A stretch of 64,000 bases of DNA, from positions 8,680,001-8,744,000 of the forward strand of contig JASJZC010000007.1 of assembly GCA_037178855.1 (NCBI GenBank), given 5' to 3'. The notes beneath the pieces are model-generated. The model saw nothing but the letters and a program-made list of their open reading frames with translations, had not been told where the DNA came from and ran no database searches. This stretch comes from Oscheius sp. JU75. Lineage: Eukaryota > Nematoda > Chromadorea > Rhabditida > Rhabditidae. Of this stretch, positions 61,337 to 64,000 are shown piece by piece. Numbering within the stretch: position 1 is the first letter of the stretch; each line of letters opens with the position of its first letter. Made by a program: the position numbers and the translations under genes.

Positions 61337-64000
61337 GAACGCAAATGCTTCAGAGAGGTCAGCCTTGAGCCAAAAAAACCAAGGCTTCAATTCAAGAAAA
61401 GCTCCCCATTATTCAACGTTTTCGAGGTCGCTCTAACATTAGACAGACTCTGCACCTGCGGCCATTTCCGGAGCAGGTGGCGCGGACCTTTCGATCGTGG
61501 ATTCGGCTAGGTCTACTCTCAAGGCCGTCTCCCAGGCTACCGTGTCAACATACACCGGGCTATAACGCGATGATCGCAATTAACTCTTAGGGGGATGCTG
61601 TGTGAGTGTGTGGTGGCCCGAATCACGAAAGAAGGACTCCTCTCTCTCTCTCTTCGTGATGGCGATTGCATTACTCGGTTTAGTGAGAACTGGCTGAGCG
61701 AGAGGAGGTCTCGGGATTGCTCCCTCTCTCCCCTCGCGTGCTCCAAAACTTATTTCATTCGTTAATCCTACTCTTGAGGGTTTTCACTCCATACTAAGGC
61801 AGTGCTAGCTACCCTTATCTTTATTCGACTCTTCCTACATTTGTTCATCGAATCTTTTTTGCTTTATCTCTCTATCACTCAGTCTCTCCGTCTCTCTGTC
61901 TTTCTCCCCCAAAAATTTATGCCTACCTTGAAATTTACGTTCTTGCCAACTTTTCCATTACCCTGGCAGCCGACGATTACTTTATGACCGCTTGGTAATA
62001 GAGCTTGCTTCTAAACTACTCTTTTACCGATCAGTCAACTTGAGAAGCGGCCTAATTGGTTCTTTACCAGCTCGTAGTGAGTTTTTTTTAACACCGCGCT
62101 CAGCTGCTCGTATTCCGCTTCGGTGAGTACGCGTGCCTCTTTCTGACCCAAGTTGCCTGACGATGGCAAACAAAGATTAGTCTTTTTTGAATACTACTCT
62201 TTTTCACGCTATTTTTCAATTATCCACATTCTGTTTCGATTTTGTTTTTGCCTTATGTTTTTATATCTACCGCTTTTCTTTGCAGTCTGTTCCCTTCCAG
62301 CCCTTATTCAGCTGTTCATTGTATCCGTATCAGGTCGTCCGGAAATCATCTCTTAGTTGTCCGATGTAGAATGATTTCTTTAAGTACGCTGTGTGCATAT
62401 GATATATTGACTTCATTCGTGTTAAAGTTTGATCTTTATCATTTTCCTTGTATTCCACTATTGCCATTTTTTAGTGCATTATATATTATATAGCTCTTTC
62501 CGACCAAATTCACATGTGCTTCTTGACAGGCGTTACAAAAGTTGGCATACCATTTTCCATTTGTTTTTGTTACATTTCTTCATTGTTCATTTCAGTCAAT
62601 CCTATACTTGATGCTTGTATTTCTTGGTTGTCCAACTCAGAAAGACCAGGCGCAAATACTTGAATGCAAGCAGATACGTCAGCAAAATGTTTAACGAATT
62701 ATAAATAGCTTTAAATGAGCTCACCCTTCATATTTGTCCCTTGCAAATTAATCATTCCAAGTTCATGTGTCTGGCTTTTTGCGTTTGACTTTCGATCTTT
62801 CAGTTGTCTCTCCGAACTATCGGTGTTTCAATAGTGTTCACAGAGTACCCCACTTTTTCTTGTTTTCGCCTATTCCACAGTATCTTTCCTAATTAGCTTT
62901 TTTATAGCTACCTATCATGACTGGCATGCAATTCTGCCTTTATTGCTTTCCTAGCACGCAGTGTTGAAAGTATAAGGATGTTTGCTTGTTTTCTCCTGAT
63001 CTCGTCGTACAATTTGTAGCAAATTTCAGCCTCTAGTACTCCTAGACCCTCTTCACCAAATTGGCTACTCGCTTTGTCAACTAGGCATCAGATTACTTGG
63101 TAAACAGCCCTTTTCGGAAATCCCATCCTTTGCTATGGCCGCTTAACTGCTCACTTTGTGTCTAGCGATCATTACTGGATGCTCCTCCCCAAGTGTTCTC
63201 TCATCGAGAAAAGATGAAACTCCTACTCTGCACAGGCTCCAAGAGAGAGCTTGCCTGCCTCTGACGTCCAGCCTCGCGCATTCTGATTCGGTTATGCATA
63301 TGCCGCCTCTCCTTCCTGCTACTACTCGTACTTGCACAGGCCCCCGGTGTACTTTTTTGCTCTAAACGCTGTTTTTCCTAGCTGTGCAAGTGTGGGGGTT
63401 AGGGTGAGGGCCATCAGGAAGCCTTTTTCCTGTTCCGTTTAATCGCCGAGGTACATGAGCCCCAAGGCTACATGGCTGTAAATCATTGAAGCTTACGTTG
63501 CATAATAAAAACTAGAGAGAAAAGCAGTAAAATGTGCGGCCCTCATTCATTCCCTTGGAACCTGTCAAGCCGGAAAAGTTTTTCACAGCTAGAACAATTA
63601 ATTGTCAGCGCTAGGAGGAGGCTGTAATTAGGGACATAGTCAATGGGCTTTTAAGTGCCTTCGCTCTGACTCGAACTCCTAGGCGGGTGTTAAGAACTCT
63701 CTCCTTCTGTCCCTAGAGACTTTGTCTCGCTATCGCTGATTCATCTTTTGCCATTACCCACGACGCCTGTTCCAAGGGTCATTTGGCAGTTTACGATGTA
63801 AAACAATTTTTGTGTTTATGTCCTCTCTTTTCGGTGGTCGAGACTTCCGGACGTATAGGTGCCAATCAGAGTCCAAGGAAGCGACCTCCCTTATTCTATA
63901 TTTATAGACATCTCCTAGCTCATCCTTCTTTCTTTTCCAAGCATTTACCTCCTTTTTGACAGACAGCCGTAGAAGGGTACTCCGGTTCTAATCCCTCCCG
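61337..64000. other. Terminal non-coding region, pyrimidine-rich
   Basis: CT-rich stretches at 61638-61655, 61866-61905 and 63690-63730. Short frames at 61802 and 62187-62611 are low-complexity Phe/Leu/Ser translations of T/C-rich DNA and are not supported as genes. Confidence 0.45.

Noticed and set aside
62187-62611. Overlapping hydrophobic frames suggesting a small membrane protein
   Set aside because: Low-complexity T/C-rich DNA translates to Phe/Leu/Ser in all three frames; no start context or splice sites.

Overview
This window is a piece of a nematode nuclear genome, most likely a free-living or rhabditid-like chromadorean. The evidence is seen directly. Protein-coding genes are split by many very small introns (about 31 to 50 nt) that end in TTTCAG. 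Several start codons follow a TTTCAG acceptor directly, as expected for spliced-leader trans-splicing. Glycine codons are biased to GGA. The families include nematode-typical ones: a MAX-1-like PH/MyTH4/FERM protein, a CPG4-like cysteine protein and an abu/pqn-like Cys/Gln-rich protein. No prokaryotic operon, tRNA, rRNA, CRISPR array or intact transposon was recognised.

Layout. 1-3393 (+): 3' part of a max-1/PLEKHH gene. 3669-4040 (-): small unknown protein. 5604-9215 (+): Na+/K+-ATPase alpha subunit (eat-6 type), 999 aa, all eight exons resolved. 9664-10428 (-): secreted Thr/Ser-rich protein. 10738-11378 (-): MIF-family tautomerase. 12520-15100 (-): GH47 alpha-1,2-mannosidase. 16624-18632 (-): 3-hydroxyacyl-CoA dehydrogenase without a hydratase domain. 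18927-20575 (+): CPG4-like secreted protein whose 0.9 kb intron holds a perfect 48-bp palindrome. 22149-29512 (+): full ABCA transporter. 29560-31826 and 32192-34473 (both -): tandem SLC22-type transporters. 36535-38264 (+): sphingosine kinase. 38549-40539 (-): serine palmitoyltransferase subunit 2. 41439-44600 (-): Cys/Gln-rich repeat protein. 48485-49749 (+): aquaglyceroporin. 52147-55547 (+): atypical rhodopsin-family receptor. 56091-58460 (-): BROX-like BRO1-CaaX protein. 58735-61276 (+): CCZ1 homologue. The rest is non-coding.

How the genes relate. Sphingosine kinase and serine palmitoyltransferase lie tail to tail and sit at opposite ends of sphingoid-base metabolism. BROX and CCZ1 are head to head over 274 bp, and both families act on late endosomes. 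The ABCA gene and the first SLC22 gene converge with only 47 bp between stop codons. Solute and lipid transporters are frequent (ABCA, two SLC22, aquaglyceroporin, Na+/K+-ATPase), and TGATAA sites upstream of the second SLC22 gene hint at intestinal expression.

The most unusual structure is in an ABCA intron. A hairpin with about 60-bp arms is built partly from a sense and an antisense copy of a downstream exon of the same gene, a plausible self-directed small-RNA source or a recent fold-back duplication.
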